This document shows, one piece after another, positions 8,126 through 15,828 of a stretch of DNA of 64,000 nt; within the stretch, counting starts at the first letter, position 1; each line of letters starts with the position of its first letter. The position numbers and the translations under genes were made by a program. This stretch comes from Blautia sp. (lineage in GTDB: Bacteria; Bacillota; Clostridia; Lachnospirales; Lachnospiraceae): contig JALEJS010000014.1 in the NCBI GenBank assembly GCA_022769545.1, forward strand, positions 62,001-126,000, in the 5' to 3' direction. The notes beneath the pieces are model-generated. The model made no database searches and was not told where the DNA came from. It was given only the letters and a program-made list of their open reading frames with translations.

Positions 8126-9634
8126 TTATTTCATCAGATCCTCCAGGGATCTGTAAAGCATTCGATATGTTTCGTAGGTTCTGTCATAAACCTCTTTATT
8201 TTTCTCATTCGGCTCATGGCGTCTTGTCTCCTTTACCGTCAGAGCCACTGCCTCCTCATAGCTTTCGTAGAATCCGACACCCACGCCGGCCAGGATTGCC
8301 GCCCCCAGCGTTGTCGCCGTATCAGACGAAGGAACAACGATCGGCTTTCCGGTAATATCGGATTTGATCTGGGTCCAGAGAAGCGAGTTCGCAGAACCGC
8401 CCATCGCCCTTAATACATCCACACGCGCTCCGGCCTCCTCTGCCGCCTCCAGGTTATGACGGAGCGAGAGGGCAACTCCCTCCATGCAGGCCCGCAGCAT
8501 GTGCCCTTTTGTCTTGGCAAAATCAAGTCCGAAGAAAACCCCTTTTGCATGAGGATTCCAGATAGGGGAACGCTCCCCTGACATATATGGAAGGAACACC
8601 ACTCCGTCACAGCCGGGGGCAATCTTTTCGCCCGCTTCATTGAGCTGCTGCAGAGAGGATTTTCCCGTTTCCTCAGAAATACTTCTCTCATAATCGGCAA
8701 ATTCCCGCTCAAACCAGCGCATCACACCGCCGCCTCCGGTGGTTCCTCCCTGAAGGAGCCACTGCCCCGGAACCACATGAAAACCCAGGATCAGACGCGG
8801 GTCCGCCTTATAGCTGTCCATGCAGATACTCATTCCGCCGGCCTGTCCGCCCTGTTCCTGCGTCTCGCCGGGATGGATCACACCGGCTCCCAGTGTTCCG
8901 CAGGCCGCGTCCAGACCTCCTGCCACCACCGGTGTCCCCTCTGCCAGGCCGCACTGGGCCGCTGCCTGAGCCGTTACCCGGCCGATCACCTGATCACAGG
9001 GAACGATTTCCGGAAGGAATCTCCTGGGAATTCCCAGTTTTTCACACATTTCTTCGTCCCAGCAGCCATTTCGCATGTCAAAGCAGTGCAGCCCATATCC
9101 CTGTGAGACATCCTGTGTCACTGCACCGGTAAGGCGATAGGCAATATAGCTGTTCGACTGAAGGATCTTATCGATTTTCTCATATACTTCCGGCAGATTT
9201 TCTTTGTACCAGAGAATTTTTGCCGTCGTGTAGGATGGCTGGAGGGAATTTCCGGCCACCTGAAAAATAGCATCTGCTCCCACTTCACCGTTTAATCTGT
9301 CACAGACAGACTGTGCCCTGGTATCCATCCAGATGGGTGTATTGCACAGTACCCTTCCGTCACGGTCCATTGCAATGGCAGACCAGCTCTGTCCGTCAAT
9401 TCCGACACCCGCAATTTCTCCGGGGTCTATTGCCCCGTCTTTCAGCAGTTTTCGCAGCGCATGACAGACTCCGTCCCACCATTCCTCCGGATTCTGCTCG
9501 GCCCAGCCTTCCCTTGGATAATACACCGGGTAATCCCCGGAAGCCGATGCAGCCACATTTCCATACCGGTCAAATGCCGCAACCTTGCAGGCGCTGGTGC
9601 CGATATCAATTCCCAATAAATATTTTCCGCTCAT
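8126..9634 (-). CDS. xylB: FGGY-family carbohydrate kinase, xylulokinase-like
   Basis: A 502-residue FGGY kinase of the XylB group. The N-terminal phosphate-binding motif is LLGIDIGTSACKVAAFD. The central segments GVGIDGQSWSAIAMD and the C-terminal MGGSANSLLWTQIKSDITG, with TTLGAAILAGVG, are typical of xylulokinases. The gene overlaps the LacI gene by 4 bases. In this operon it may phosphorylate a ketose or polyol entering the pathway. L-fuculokinases belong to the same superfamily and none other is visible in the window, so a role in fucose metabolism cannot be excluded. The symbol is by similarity only. Confidence 0.78.
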   Translation of the reverse strand: MSGKYLLGIDIGTSACKVAAFDRYGNVAASASGDYPVYYPREGWAEQNPEEWWDGVCHALRKLLKDGAIDPGEIAGVGIDGQSWSAIAMDRDGRVLCNTPIWMDTRAQSVCDRLNGEVGADAIFQVAGNSLQPSYTTAKILWYKENLPEVYEKIDKILQSNSYIAYRLTGAVTQDVSQGYGLHCFDMRNGCWDEEMCEKLGIPRRFLPEIVPCDQVIGRVTAQAAAQCGLAEGTPVVAGGLDAACGTLGAGVIHPGETQEQGGQAGGMSICMDSYKADPRLILGFHVVPGQWLLQGGTTGGGGVMRWFEREFADYERSISEETGKSSLQQLNEAGEKIAPGCDGVVFLPYMSGERSPIWNPHAKGVFFGLDFAKTKGHMLRACMEGVALSLRHNLEAAEEAGARVDVLRAMGGSANSLLWTQIKSDITGKPIVVPSSDTATTLGAAILAGVGVGFYESYEEAVALTVKETRRHEPNEKNKEVYDRTYETYRMLYRSLEDLMK

Positions 9635-10677
9635 AAATCCCCCGTGTTCTCATCCGTTCTGTCCCGGATGGATTTTCCAATCAGAATTTCCGTCCGAAGC
9701 TTCTCTGAAATCCCCTGTTTTTCTGTCGTATCCTCCGCTTCGGAATGTGTATTTTCCAGACGTGACAGCATAATTCCTGCCGCCTCCCTGGCAATTCCCT
9801 CCGTTGGCTGTGACACAATCGTCAGCTTGGGGCTGCAGGCTCGCGCAAACTGCAGATTGTCAAAACCGATCACCGAAAGCTGGTCCGGAATCCGGATCCC
9901 CAGCTCGTTGATTCCGATCACAGTCCCCATCGTCATCTCATAATTTGTCACAAAGACGGCTGTCATATGAGGATTGCGCCGCACCAGCTCTGTCAGAGCC
10001 CTCACGCCGCCCTGTATCGTGTAATCACCGTGGAAGATCAGTGATTCCTGCACCGCAACACCATATCTCTCATGCGCCTTTGCATATCCGCTCAGACGCT
10101 CCCTGGCCGTAAAAACATCCCGCGGTCCCCCGATGATCCCGATATTCCGATGTCCGTTTTTCAGAAGAAGCTCCACGGCATCCTCTGCCGCTTTCTCATT
10201 GTCCACCAGCACACAGTCACAGGAAAGGCCCTGAATCATACGGTCAATGAGCACAATGGGACGTCCCGTTTTCTGAAACTCCTTCAGATGCTCGCCCGCC
10301 GTATCCACCGGCATGTTGATAATTCCGTCCACACGCTTGCGCATGAGAAATTCCACAGCTTCTTTTTCCAGCTTTTTGTCTGTACGACAGTCGCAGATGA
10401 TCGTGGCGTAGCCATGATTTCTGAGGATATCCTCCATTCCGGTGATGATCTCCGCACAGAAGATATTATTCAGCTCGGGGATCACCACACCGATGGTCTT
10501 TGTCGCGTTGGTCTTCAGGTTGCGGGCAACCTCATTCACCTCATAATGCAGCTCTCGAATAGCTGCCTCGATCTTCACACGATTTTTTTCCCGCACATTG
10601 CCGCCATTAAAATAAGAAGAGATGGTCGCAAGTCCCAGTCCCGTATATCTGGCAATGTCTTTCATGGTCGCTGCCAT
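9631..10677 (-). CDS. LacI-family transcriptional regulator
   Basis: A 348-residue LacI/GalR regulator. The N-terminal helix-turn-helix is MKDIARYTGLGLATISSYFN, a hinge helix follows, and a periplasmic-binding-protein-like effector domain begins around TIGVVIPELNN. I keep the ATG at 10677 because GGAGAG lies 7 bases upstream. It is the second gene of the operon it presumably controls. The palindrome GAAACGTTTC between the promoter and the aldolase gene has the form of a LacI-family operator. The effector is probably a sugar or sugar phosphate of this pathway. Confidence 0.9.
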   Translation of the reverse strand: MAATMKDIARYTGLGLATISSYFNGGNVREKNRVKIEAAIRELHYEVNEVARNLKTNATKTIGVVIPELNNIFCAEIITGMEDILRNHGYATIICDCRTDKKLEKEAVEFLMRKRVDGIINMPVDTAGEHLKEFQKTGRPIVLIDRMIQGLSCDCVLVDNEKAAEDAVELLLKNGHRNIGIIGGPRDVFTARERLSGYAKAHERYGVAVQESLIFHGDYTIQGGVRALTELVRRNPHMTAVFVTNYEMTMGTVIGINELGIRIPDQLSVIGFDNLQFARACSPKLTIVSQPTEGIAREAAGIMLSRLENTHSEAEDTTEKQGISEKLRTEILIGKSIRDRTDENTGDL

Positions 10678-10702
10678 AGGATCACTCTCCGTTCCGGCAG
10701 TC

Positions 10703-11554
10703 TCATTCTGCCTTTCCGTCGCAGCCGCACACCTTCATCCGGCTCATGACCAGATTTTTCACTGCTTCCATTCCGGCCTTACCATATGCCTTCGGGTCAA
10801 TGGTGTCCGGTTTCTGTGCCAGAAGCTCTGCTGTTGCCTTTGTGTATGCTGCTCTCAGCTCTGTCGCAAAATTCACTTTACAGATACCGCGTTTTACACA
10901 GTCGCTGACATCCTCATCGGTCAGCCCGGAAGCTCCGTGCAGCACCAGCGGAATGTCTACCACCTGACGGATCTCACTGAGGCGTTCCTTATCCAGTACC
11001 GGTGTACCCACATAGAAACCATGTGCCGTTCCGATGGCAACGGCAAGGGAAGTAATTCCGGTGCGTTCCACAAACTCTTTTGCTTCCTGCGGATCGGTAT
11101 TGGTGTCTGCCTCTGCCTCCAGATCATCTTCTTTTCCGCCGACCTTGCCCAGCTCTGCCTCGCACGGAATATCTAATGCAGCTGCCACATCCGCAACCTT
11201 TTTGCTCACTTCAATATTTCCCTCAAAATCCAGCTTGGACCCGTCGATCATCACAGAGGTATAACCGGCCTTCATTGCCTGCATGGCCAGTTCAAAGCTG
11301 CTGCCATGATCCAGATGAAGGCAGACCGGAACCGTAGCCTTTTTCGCTTCTGCAGCCACGATTGCTGCGTATGTCTCCACCGATCCGTATTTGATGGTGG
11401 ACGGCGTCGTCTGAATCATAACCGGCGCCCGAAGCTCCTCTGCCGCTGCGATAATCGCTTTCACCATCTCCATATTTTCCGCATTGAATGCTCCCACTGC
11501 GTAGCCTCTTTTCTGAGCATCTGATAACATTTCTTTTGATGTAACCAATGGCAT
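10703..11554 (-). CDS. Class II ketose-bisphosphate aldolase (fructose/tagatose-1,6-bisphosphate type)
   Basis: A 283-residue zinc-dependent class II aldolase. Metal and active-site motifs visible are CLHLDHGSS, the acidic EAELGKVGG, GTAHGFYVG and LVLHGASGL, in family order. The length matches GatY/KbaY/FbaA. It would split a ketohexose-1,6-bisphosphate to DHAP and glyceraldehyde-3-P. It is the first gene of the operon behind a consensus promoter. The C-terminal extension CGCDGKAE carries two cysteines of unknown meaning. Tagatose- versus fructose-bisphosphate cannot be decided from sequence; the GatD-like neighbour favours tagatose. Confidence 0.87.
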   Translation of the reverse strand: MPLVTSKEMLSDAQKRGYAVGAFNAENMEMVKAIIAAAEELRAPVMIQTTPSTIKYGSVETYAAIVAAEAKKATVPVCLHLDHGSSFELAMQAMKAGYTSVMIDGSKLDFEGNIEVSKKVADVAAALDIPCEAELGKVGGKEDDLEAEADTNTDPQEAKEFVERTGITSLAVAIGTAHGFYVGTPVLDKERLSEIRQVVDIPLVLHGASGLTDEDVSDCVKRGICKVNFATELRAAYTKATAELLAQKPDTIDPKAYGKAGMEAVKNLVMSRMKVCGCDGKAE

Positions 11555-11612
11555 AACCTTGTCCTCCTGTATTTGATTTGCTTATGTGGTGTTTTCCTGT
11601 TTTTCAGAAACC

Positions 11613-11622
11613 GAAACGTTTC
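11613..11622. promoter_or_regulatory. Putative LacI-family operator
   Basis: GAAACGTTTC is a perfect 10-base palindrome 13 bases downstream of the -10 box of the aldolase promoter. This is where a LacI-type repressor would block initiation. The centre ACGT and the flanks match the general LacI/GalR operator form. Binding by the operon's own regulator is inferred; CcpA is an alternative. Confidence 0.65.
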
Positions 11623-11634
11623 CGTTTTTGTTTT

Positions 11635-11663
11635 ATCATACTATCCGTAAATGCATTTGTCAA
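11635..11663 (-). promoter_or_regulatory. Sigma-A promoter of the polyol/aldolase operon
   Basis: On the minus strand TTGACA and TATGAT are separated by exactly 17 bases. The promoter reads into the class II aldolase gene. The remainder of the 11555-11823 intergenic space serves fucU in the other direction; only a lone TATAAT at 11733-11738 was seen there, without a good -35 box. Confidence 0.85.
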
Positions 11664-11823
11664 CAAGAAAATTTTCATATATTCCCGTAAAATAATGCCT
11701 TGCTTTCCGGTTCTGTTTCCGTTACTGTAAATTATAATGATGTTTAAATCATAAAATGCCAAACGGATTGTTTCGCATATCATGCTCCCACAATCCTTCA
11801 CAACATTCGGAAAGGAGATCATT

Positions 11824-12267
11824 ATGTTAAAAGGTATTCCCGAAATTTTATCCCCACAGTTATTAAAGGTATTATGTGAAATGGGTCACAGCGACCGTCT
11901 TGTCATCGCAGACGGAAACTTCCCGGTAGAATCCATGGGCAAAAATGCTGTCGTTGTACGTCTGGACGGACACGGTGTTCCGGAGATCCTGGATGCGATC
12001 CTGCAGGTTTTCCCGCTGGATACCTACGTAGAACATCCGGTAAATCTGATGGAAGTAATGCCCGGAGACAATGTTGCAACACCGATCTGGGATACATATA
12101 AAGAAATCATCGCCAAACATGACCCACGCGGCGCTTCTGCAGTGGGAAACATTGAGCGTTTTGCATTCTATGAGGAAGCAAAACAGGTATACTGCATCAT
12201 CGCTACCGGTGAAAAGGCCGTATACGCAAATATCATGCTTCAGAAGGGCGTCGTAATCAACGACTGA
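11824..12267 (+). CDS. fucU: L-fucose mutarotase (FucU/RbsD family)
   Basis: A 147-residue RbsD/FucU protein starting at the ATG at 11824, 7 bases after AAAGGAG; the track start at 11782 lacks a site. The motifs GHSDRLVIADGNFP near the N-terminus, with the conserved His and Asp, and a C-terminal YANIMLQKGV are typical of FucU, which interconverts the alpha and beta anomers of L-fucose. It is transcribed alone on the plus strand, about 6.3 kb from fucI, and ends in a clear terminator. FucU would feed the pyranose form used by FucI. Confidence 0.92.
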   Translation: MLKGIPEILSPQLLKVLCEMGHSDRLVIADGNFPVESMGKNAVVVRLDGHGVPEILDAILQVFPLDTYVEHPVNLMEVMPGDNVATPIWDTYKEIIAKHDPRGASAVGNIERFAFYEEAKQVYCIIATGEKAVYANIMLQKGVVIND

Positions 12268-12311
12268 TCCCTTTTTGATAAGCCACAATTCTTCCTATGA
12301 TGAAAAGACCA

Positions 12312-12371
12312 GAAAAGGAACTGCCTGCAGGAAGCGGCCAAATCTGCCGCCTCTGCAGTGGTTCCTTTTTT
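12312..12371 (+). terminator. Terminator after fucU
   Basis: A long hairpin pairs AAAAGGAAC with GTTCCTTTT and includes inner CTGCAG arms. On the plus strand it ends in TTTTTT. The remaining 12372-12502 bases contain no gene. Confidence 0.85.
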
Positions 12372-12502
12372 GGTTACACGCCGCTTCCGTTTGTTTACTG
12401 TAACATTACCGCTACTGTTCACACGGCATTTTGCCCATGTTACTGAACGGAGTGAAAGTAACACATCGCCCTCTCAATCCTTCAAATTTCCACCTGATTA
12501 CA

Positions 12503-12532
12503 TTGAAATTCCCATTCTTTTAATGCTATAAT
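12503..12532 (+). promoter_or_regulatory. Promoter of the phosphoribosyltransferase-like gene
   Basis: TTGAAA and TATAAT are spaced by 18 bases and lie 34 bases before the ATG at 12567. Confidence 0.75.
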
Positions 12533-12566
12533 GAATTATAAATTACAGTGTAAAGGAGGTTGTTCT

Positions 12567-13208
12567 ATGGAAACAAAGATGTTTAAAATCTATGCACGCG
12601 GAGACGAAAAAATTCAGCTGAAGGTCTTCCCGGGACACTTTGCGACACCCCAGTCCCACATCACACACTATCTGGACATCACCACCATGAAATCCCGCTG
12701 TTCTGAGGCACAGAGAATTGCACAGAATCTGTCCCAGAATTATGAGGCAACTACCCCCATTGATACCATTGTCTGCATGGACGGACTGGAGGTCATAGGT
12801 GCCTACCTTGCAGAGGAGCTGACAAAAGTAGGGGTTCTCTCCATGAATGCACATCAGACAATCTACATCACCGCACCGGAGCACAGCAGCAACGGTCAGC
12901 TGATCTTCCGCGACAACACCCAGATGATGATCGAAAACAAAAATATTCTGATTCTGAACGGTTCTGTCACCACCGGTGAAACGCTCTCCAAGGCAGTGCA
13001 AAGTATCCTCTATTACGGCGGAAAGATCCGTGGAATCGCAGCCATTTTCAGCGCTGTCACCAGCGTAGCACAACTTCCTGTACATTCGATTTTCCAGCAG
13101 AAGGATATTCCCAATTACGGAACCTATCAGTTCCATGACTGCCCCTTGTGCAGAAATCGCCAGAAGCTGGATGCCATGGTAAACGGATACGGATATTCCA
13201 AACTGTAA
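12567..13208 (+). CDS. Phosphoribosyltransferase-like protein
   Basis: About 213 residues from the ATG at 12567, preceded by AAAGGAGG. The central ILILNGSVTTGETLSKAV resembles the PRPP-binding loop of type I phosphoribosyltransferases (usual form VLIVDDVVTTGxT), but the acidic pair is replaced by NG, so catalysis may differ from orotate phosphoribosyltransferase. The C-terminus has HDCPLCRNRQKL, a CxxC that could bind metal. The gene is monocistronic, with its own promoter and terminator. The reaction is not known to me; a nucleotide-salvage or regulatory role is possible. Confidence 0.65.
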   Translation: METKMFKIYARGDEKIQLKVFPGHFATPQSHITHYLDITTMKSRCSEAQRIAQNLSQNYEATTPIDTIVCMDGLEVIGAYLAEELTKVGVLSMNAHQTIYITAPEHSSNGQLIFRDNTQMMIENKNILILNGSVTTGETLSKAVQSILYYGGKIRGIAAIFSAVTSVAQLPVHSIFQQKDIPNYGTYQFHDCPLCRNRQKLDAMVNGYGYSKL

Positions 13209-13236
13209 GCAGGTTCTGATATTTTTCCATACCTGA

Positions 13237-13303
13237 AACGAAAGGAGCCCCGCTCCGTAGCTGAACTGTCAAAATCAGCTATGGAGCGGGGCTCCTTTCG
13301 TTA
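13237..13303. terminator. Bidirectional terminator
   Basis: AACGAAAGGAGCCCCGCTCC on one strand pairs with the mirrored GGAGCGGGGCTCCTTTCGTT, with further pairing of AGCTGA and TCAGCT. The 20-base GC-rich stem lies between two convergent genes and can serve both strands. Confidence 0.85.
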
Positions 13304-13345
13304 TATGCCAGGTCTCACACATACTCGACCAGAATCAATCATCCA

Positions 13346-14560
13346 CTATTTTCTGAACCGCAGGAAAACCAGAAGCAGCACGATCAATGCCACCACAATG
13401 CCGATCACCGGCAGATAACGGACGATTCCGCTCTTCTCATTCAGCAGCTTCGCATCCGATGTGTTCGTTTCCTCCGTCTCATTTCCCGTCATCTGTACAA
13501 GTTCTTCCTCTTCTGCCTCTGTCACAGTCGGGTCAGGGCTCGGTGTCGGGGCATCCGTGGCAGTTGCTTCCGGACTTGGCGTCGGTGTATCCGTCGCCGT
13601 GGGCTCCGGGCTTGGCGTCGGCGTATCCGTCGGCGTAGGCTCCGGACTTGGCGTCGGTGTATTCGTCGCCGTAGGCTCCGGGGTCGGCGTATTCGTCGCC
13701 GTGGGTTTGGGACTTGGCGTCGGCACATTTGTCACAGCGGGTGCAGAAGTGATACCTGCCTCATCCAGTGTCTGCATCTGAACCAGCTCTTCCGCAGCCG
13801 GTGACGAAGCATTCTCTTCATGCTCATATTTCTTCTGCGTTTCCTCCAGATCGATCCAGCCGGTCACATCCTCGTTTTCAATCTTTCCCCACCAGCCGCC
13901 GTCTTCTGTCTCAGACTCCTGTGAGATATAAACCGGATCACCATCAAAATATTCATATCCCGGTGTTGTCTTTCCGAATTTTTCTCCGGGACCCTGATAC
14001 AGCCAGACAGAATCCTGATCCGTGTCTATCTCCGTCTCATAAGAAACTTCCTTCCCGTTTCCTCTCTGAAATTCTCTGTCGATTGCTTCCTCCAGCGTAA
14101 TGGGTTTCAGATGTTCCAGCGGAACGTATCCGTCTTCGTCCTGATATTTCGTAACACCCCAGGAGTTTCCGTCGCTTCCGGTCACCTCCCCGGTAATGTG
14201 AAGAGGCGTTCCGTTTTCCAGCGGTTTTTCTGACAGTTTCTTCCCATCGCGGGAGGGCTCTGCATAAATATATTCTCCTCCATCCGGTGACTCGATCAGC
14301 ATGTAATAATCTGTCGTGTCATCGGACGAAGCAGCCTGTGCCTCGCTTTCATGCTGCCGGATTGCTTCCCCGTTTTCCTCCTGATAACTGCTTTCATAGT
14401 CCTCTGCGGAATCGTCGGAATAATCCGCCGCATATTCGTAAGAATAATCCGTCACAGACACAAATGTATCCGGATCCGATACGTCTGCCCATACTCCTGT
14501 CACATTTAATACGCTGACCAGCAGTGCCAGCGCAGTTACGGTACGTTTTTTCATATGCAT
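13346..14560 (-). CDS. SH3-domain surface protein with Pro/Thr repeats and C-terminal membrane anchor
   Basis: About 404 residues. The start is taken at the ATG at 14560 (or 14554, MKKRTV) near AGAGGAAG; the track's 14599 has no clear site. Residues 1-25 form a signal peptide. An acidic Tyr/Asp/Ser stretch follows, then two SH3-like modules: one with GTPLHITGEVTGSDGNSWGV and a second with VWLYQGPGEKFGKT and GGWWGKI. A long PTPSPEPTATDT repeat follows, and the protein ends in a hydrophobic anchor with an RFRK tail. It is probably displayed on the cell surface, binding peptidoglycan or another wall polymer. No sortase motif is present. Confidence 0.8.
   Translation of the reverse strand: MHMKKRTVTALALLVSVLNVTGVWADVSDPDTFVSVTDYSYEYAADYSDDSAEDYESSYQEENGEAIRQHESEAQAASSDDTTDYYMLIESPDGGEYIYAEPSRDGKKLSEKPLENGTPLHITGEVTGSDGNSWGVTKYQDEDGYVPLEHLKPITLEEAIDREFQRGNGKEVSYETEIDTDQDSVWLYQGPGEKFGKTTPGYEYFDGDPVYISQESETEDGGWWGKIENEDVTGWIDLEETQKKYEHEENASSPAAEELVQMQTLDEAGITSAPAVTNVPTPSPKPTATNTPTPEPTATNTPTPSPEPTPTDTPTPSPEPTATDTPTPSPEATATDAPTPSPDPTVTEAEEEELVQMTGNETEETNTSDAKLLNEKSGIVRYLPVIGIVVALIVLLLVFLRFRK
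13540..13735. repeat. 36-base tandem repeat coding PTPSPEPTATDT
   Basis: About five degenerate 36-base units within the SH3 protein gene encode the Pro/Thr/Ser wall-spanning stalk. Units differ at third positions and in Ala/Pro and Thr/Asn swaps, and one unit is shortened. Copy-number variation between strains is likely. Confidence 0.85.
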
Positions 14561-14629
14561 TCTTCCTCTGTACTTCCAAACATGTTTGTCAGATTTCATT
14601 TCGCCCTAATTCACTTCATAGATAATTTC

Positions 14630-14658
14630 ATTGTACTCTTTTCATCGAAAGCTTACAA
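14630..14658 (-). promoter_or_regulatory. Probable promoter of the SH3 protein gene
   Basis: TTGTAA and TACAAT with a 17-base spacer on the minus strand, about 75 bases upstream of the start codon. Confidence 0.55.
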
Positions 14659-14697
14659 CCTATTTTTTCAGAAAATTAAGAAATAGACCACTCCCTA

Positions 14698-15005
14698 TGC
14701 CGATGATTCCGTGAAAGCTATGGAATCGCTGCTATTTTTGTGTATAAGCGTGTCGTCTATGGGTATGACCACAGATGAGCTTGTTTTGCTGCTCACCTCT
14801 CGAATTCTTATGATTACCGCCATTCGCTCGGAACTCGCTTCGCTCAGACATCTCGCTCGGTGGCGGATTTCATTCTCGAGTCTCGCTTACGCAAAACGAC
14901 GAATCATCTGCTTGTCACAGCCCATAGACATCCACGCTTTCTCACATAATTCCATCACGATTTCACACATCTTCATGGAATTCATCTGCCATATACGCCA
15001 CACCC
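14698..15005. repeat. Long imperfect inverted repeat element
   Basis: The left arm (GTGTATAAGCGTGTCGTCTATGGG, near 14738) and the reverse complement of the right arm (AAGCGTGGATGTCTATGGG, near 14920-14938) align, and the similarity extends over roughly 70-100 bases with small gaps. The centre is built of short repeats such as CGCTCGG and CTCGCTTCGCTC flanked by CCGCCA/TGGCGG. No credible gene is present; the 116-residue track ORF here lacks a ribosome binding site. The region may be a mobile palindromic element or may form a long hairpin RNA. The flanking part to 15060 carries TTCAAGTCGAATG, related to a copy near 4924. Confidence 0.55.
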
Positions 15006-15078
15006 GCTGCCGTGGTCTGGTTCCAAACAAACATTTCAAGTCGAATGTACGTGAAGACTGATGTAATTTTCCTGCTTT

Positions 15079-15669
15079 CTATTTCTGCACTTCGGCTTCT
15101 TCTGCAGTTTCCTCTGCTTCCGGTGCATTGTGCGGTTCAAGAAGCATAACCACAATTTCTTCCCTGTCTGCCAGAAGATCCACATCCGGATCCGATGCGA
15201 TCGCGAGATCCTTTACCTTGATCACATCTCCCACACGAAGTCTGGACGCGTCGATTTCCACCTTTTCCACCAGTGCGGCAGGAACTGCCTTAAACGGGAT
15301 CTCCTGAAGGTTCTGCTGCAGCACACCAGTTGTCACTTTATCATGATTTAACAGAACTACCTCTGCAACAGAATGTACCTTTTCTCCACTTACAAGTGCC
15401 TGAAAATCAATTTCCTCTATCTGGCGTTTCATGGAATTATATGAGATATCCTTAATCAATACATCCAGCTGTTTTCCATCCAGTTCCAGCATAATCTGGC
15501 TTCCCTTATTTCTTGTTTTCAGCAGATGATCGATCTCGCCTTTCGGAAACTGCAGCGGTATGGAGCCTTCGATTGACTTACCAAACACGTTTCCTGTCAC
15601 ATATCCTTCTCTTCTGAGTTTCTTTGCCTTTGTCCGCATGTCTCTTCTTTCAGCTTTTAAAGTAGTCAT
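15079..15669 (-). CDS. rplY: 50S ribosomal protein L25 / general stress protein Ctc
   Basis: A 196-residue two-domain L25 of the Ctc type. The N-terminal beta-barrel binds 5S rRNA. The C-terminal TL5-like domain includes the stretch with QNLQEIPFKAVPAALVEKVEID, and an acidic tail (EAEETAEEAEVQK) ends the protein. In Gram-positive bacteria Ctc is often stress-induced and non-essential. A GGAGG site lies close to the ATG and a probable promoter is 90 bases upstream. It is transcribed alone, as far as I can see. Confidence 0.92.
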   Translation of the reverse strand: MTTLKAERRDMRTKAKKLRREGYVTGNVFGKSIEGSIPLQFPKGEIDHLLKTRNKGSQIMLELDGKQLDVLIKDISYNSMKRQIEEIDFQALVSGEKVHSVAEVVLLNHDKVTTGVLQQNLQEIPFKAVPAALVEKVEIDASRLRVGDVIKVKDLAIASDPDVDLLADREEIVVMLLEPHNAPEAEETAEEAEVQK

Positions 15670-15755
15670 TTGTCTTTTCCTCCAATCACTGAATGCTTAG
15701 CGGCCTTCTGATGCAGGTCTGTTAAGTATCCTGAATATTTATTTGTTATATATGT

Positions 15756-15784
15756 GTTATAACACTCATTCTTTTGTTTTTCAA
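15756..15784 (-). promoter_or_regulatory. Promoter of the L25 gene
   Basis: TTGAAA and TATAAC with a 17-base spacer on the minus strand, about 90 bases upstream of the start codon. Confidence 0.65.
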
Positions 15785-15828
15785 GTAAAAATGATTGATT
15801 ATTCTGTGAAAAAAATGTGAAGTTCAGC

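Noticed and set aside
7016-8413. A 465-residue plus-strand frame across the polyol operon
   Set aside because: It is a shadow of the GatD-like and PfkB genes with no start signal and a His/Cys-rich nonsense composition.
13540-13735. Possible CRISPR-like array of 36-base repeats
   Set aside because: The units are contiguous, without spacers, and encode a Pro/Thr repeat in a surface protein. No cas genes are present.
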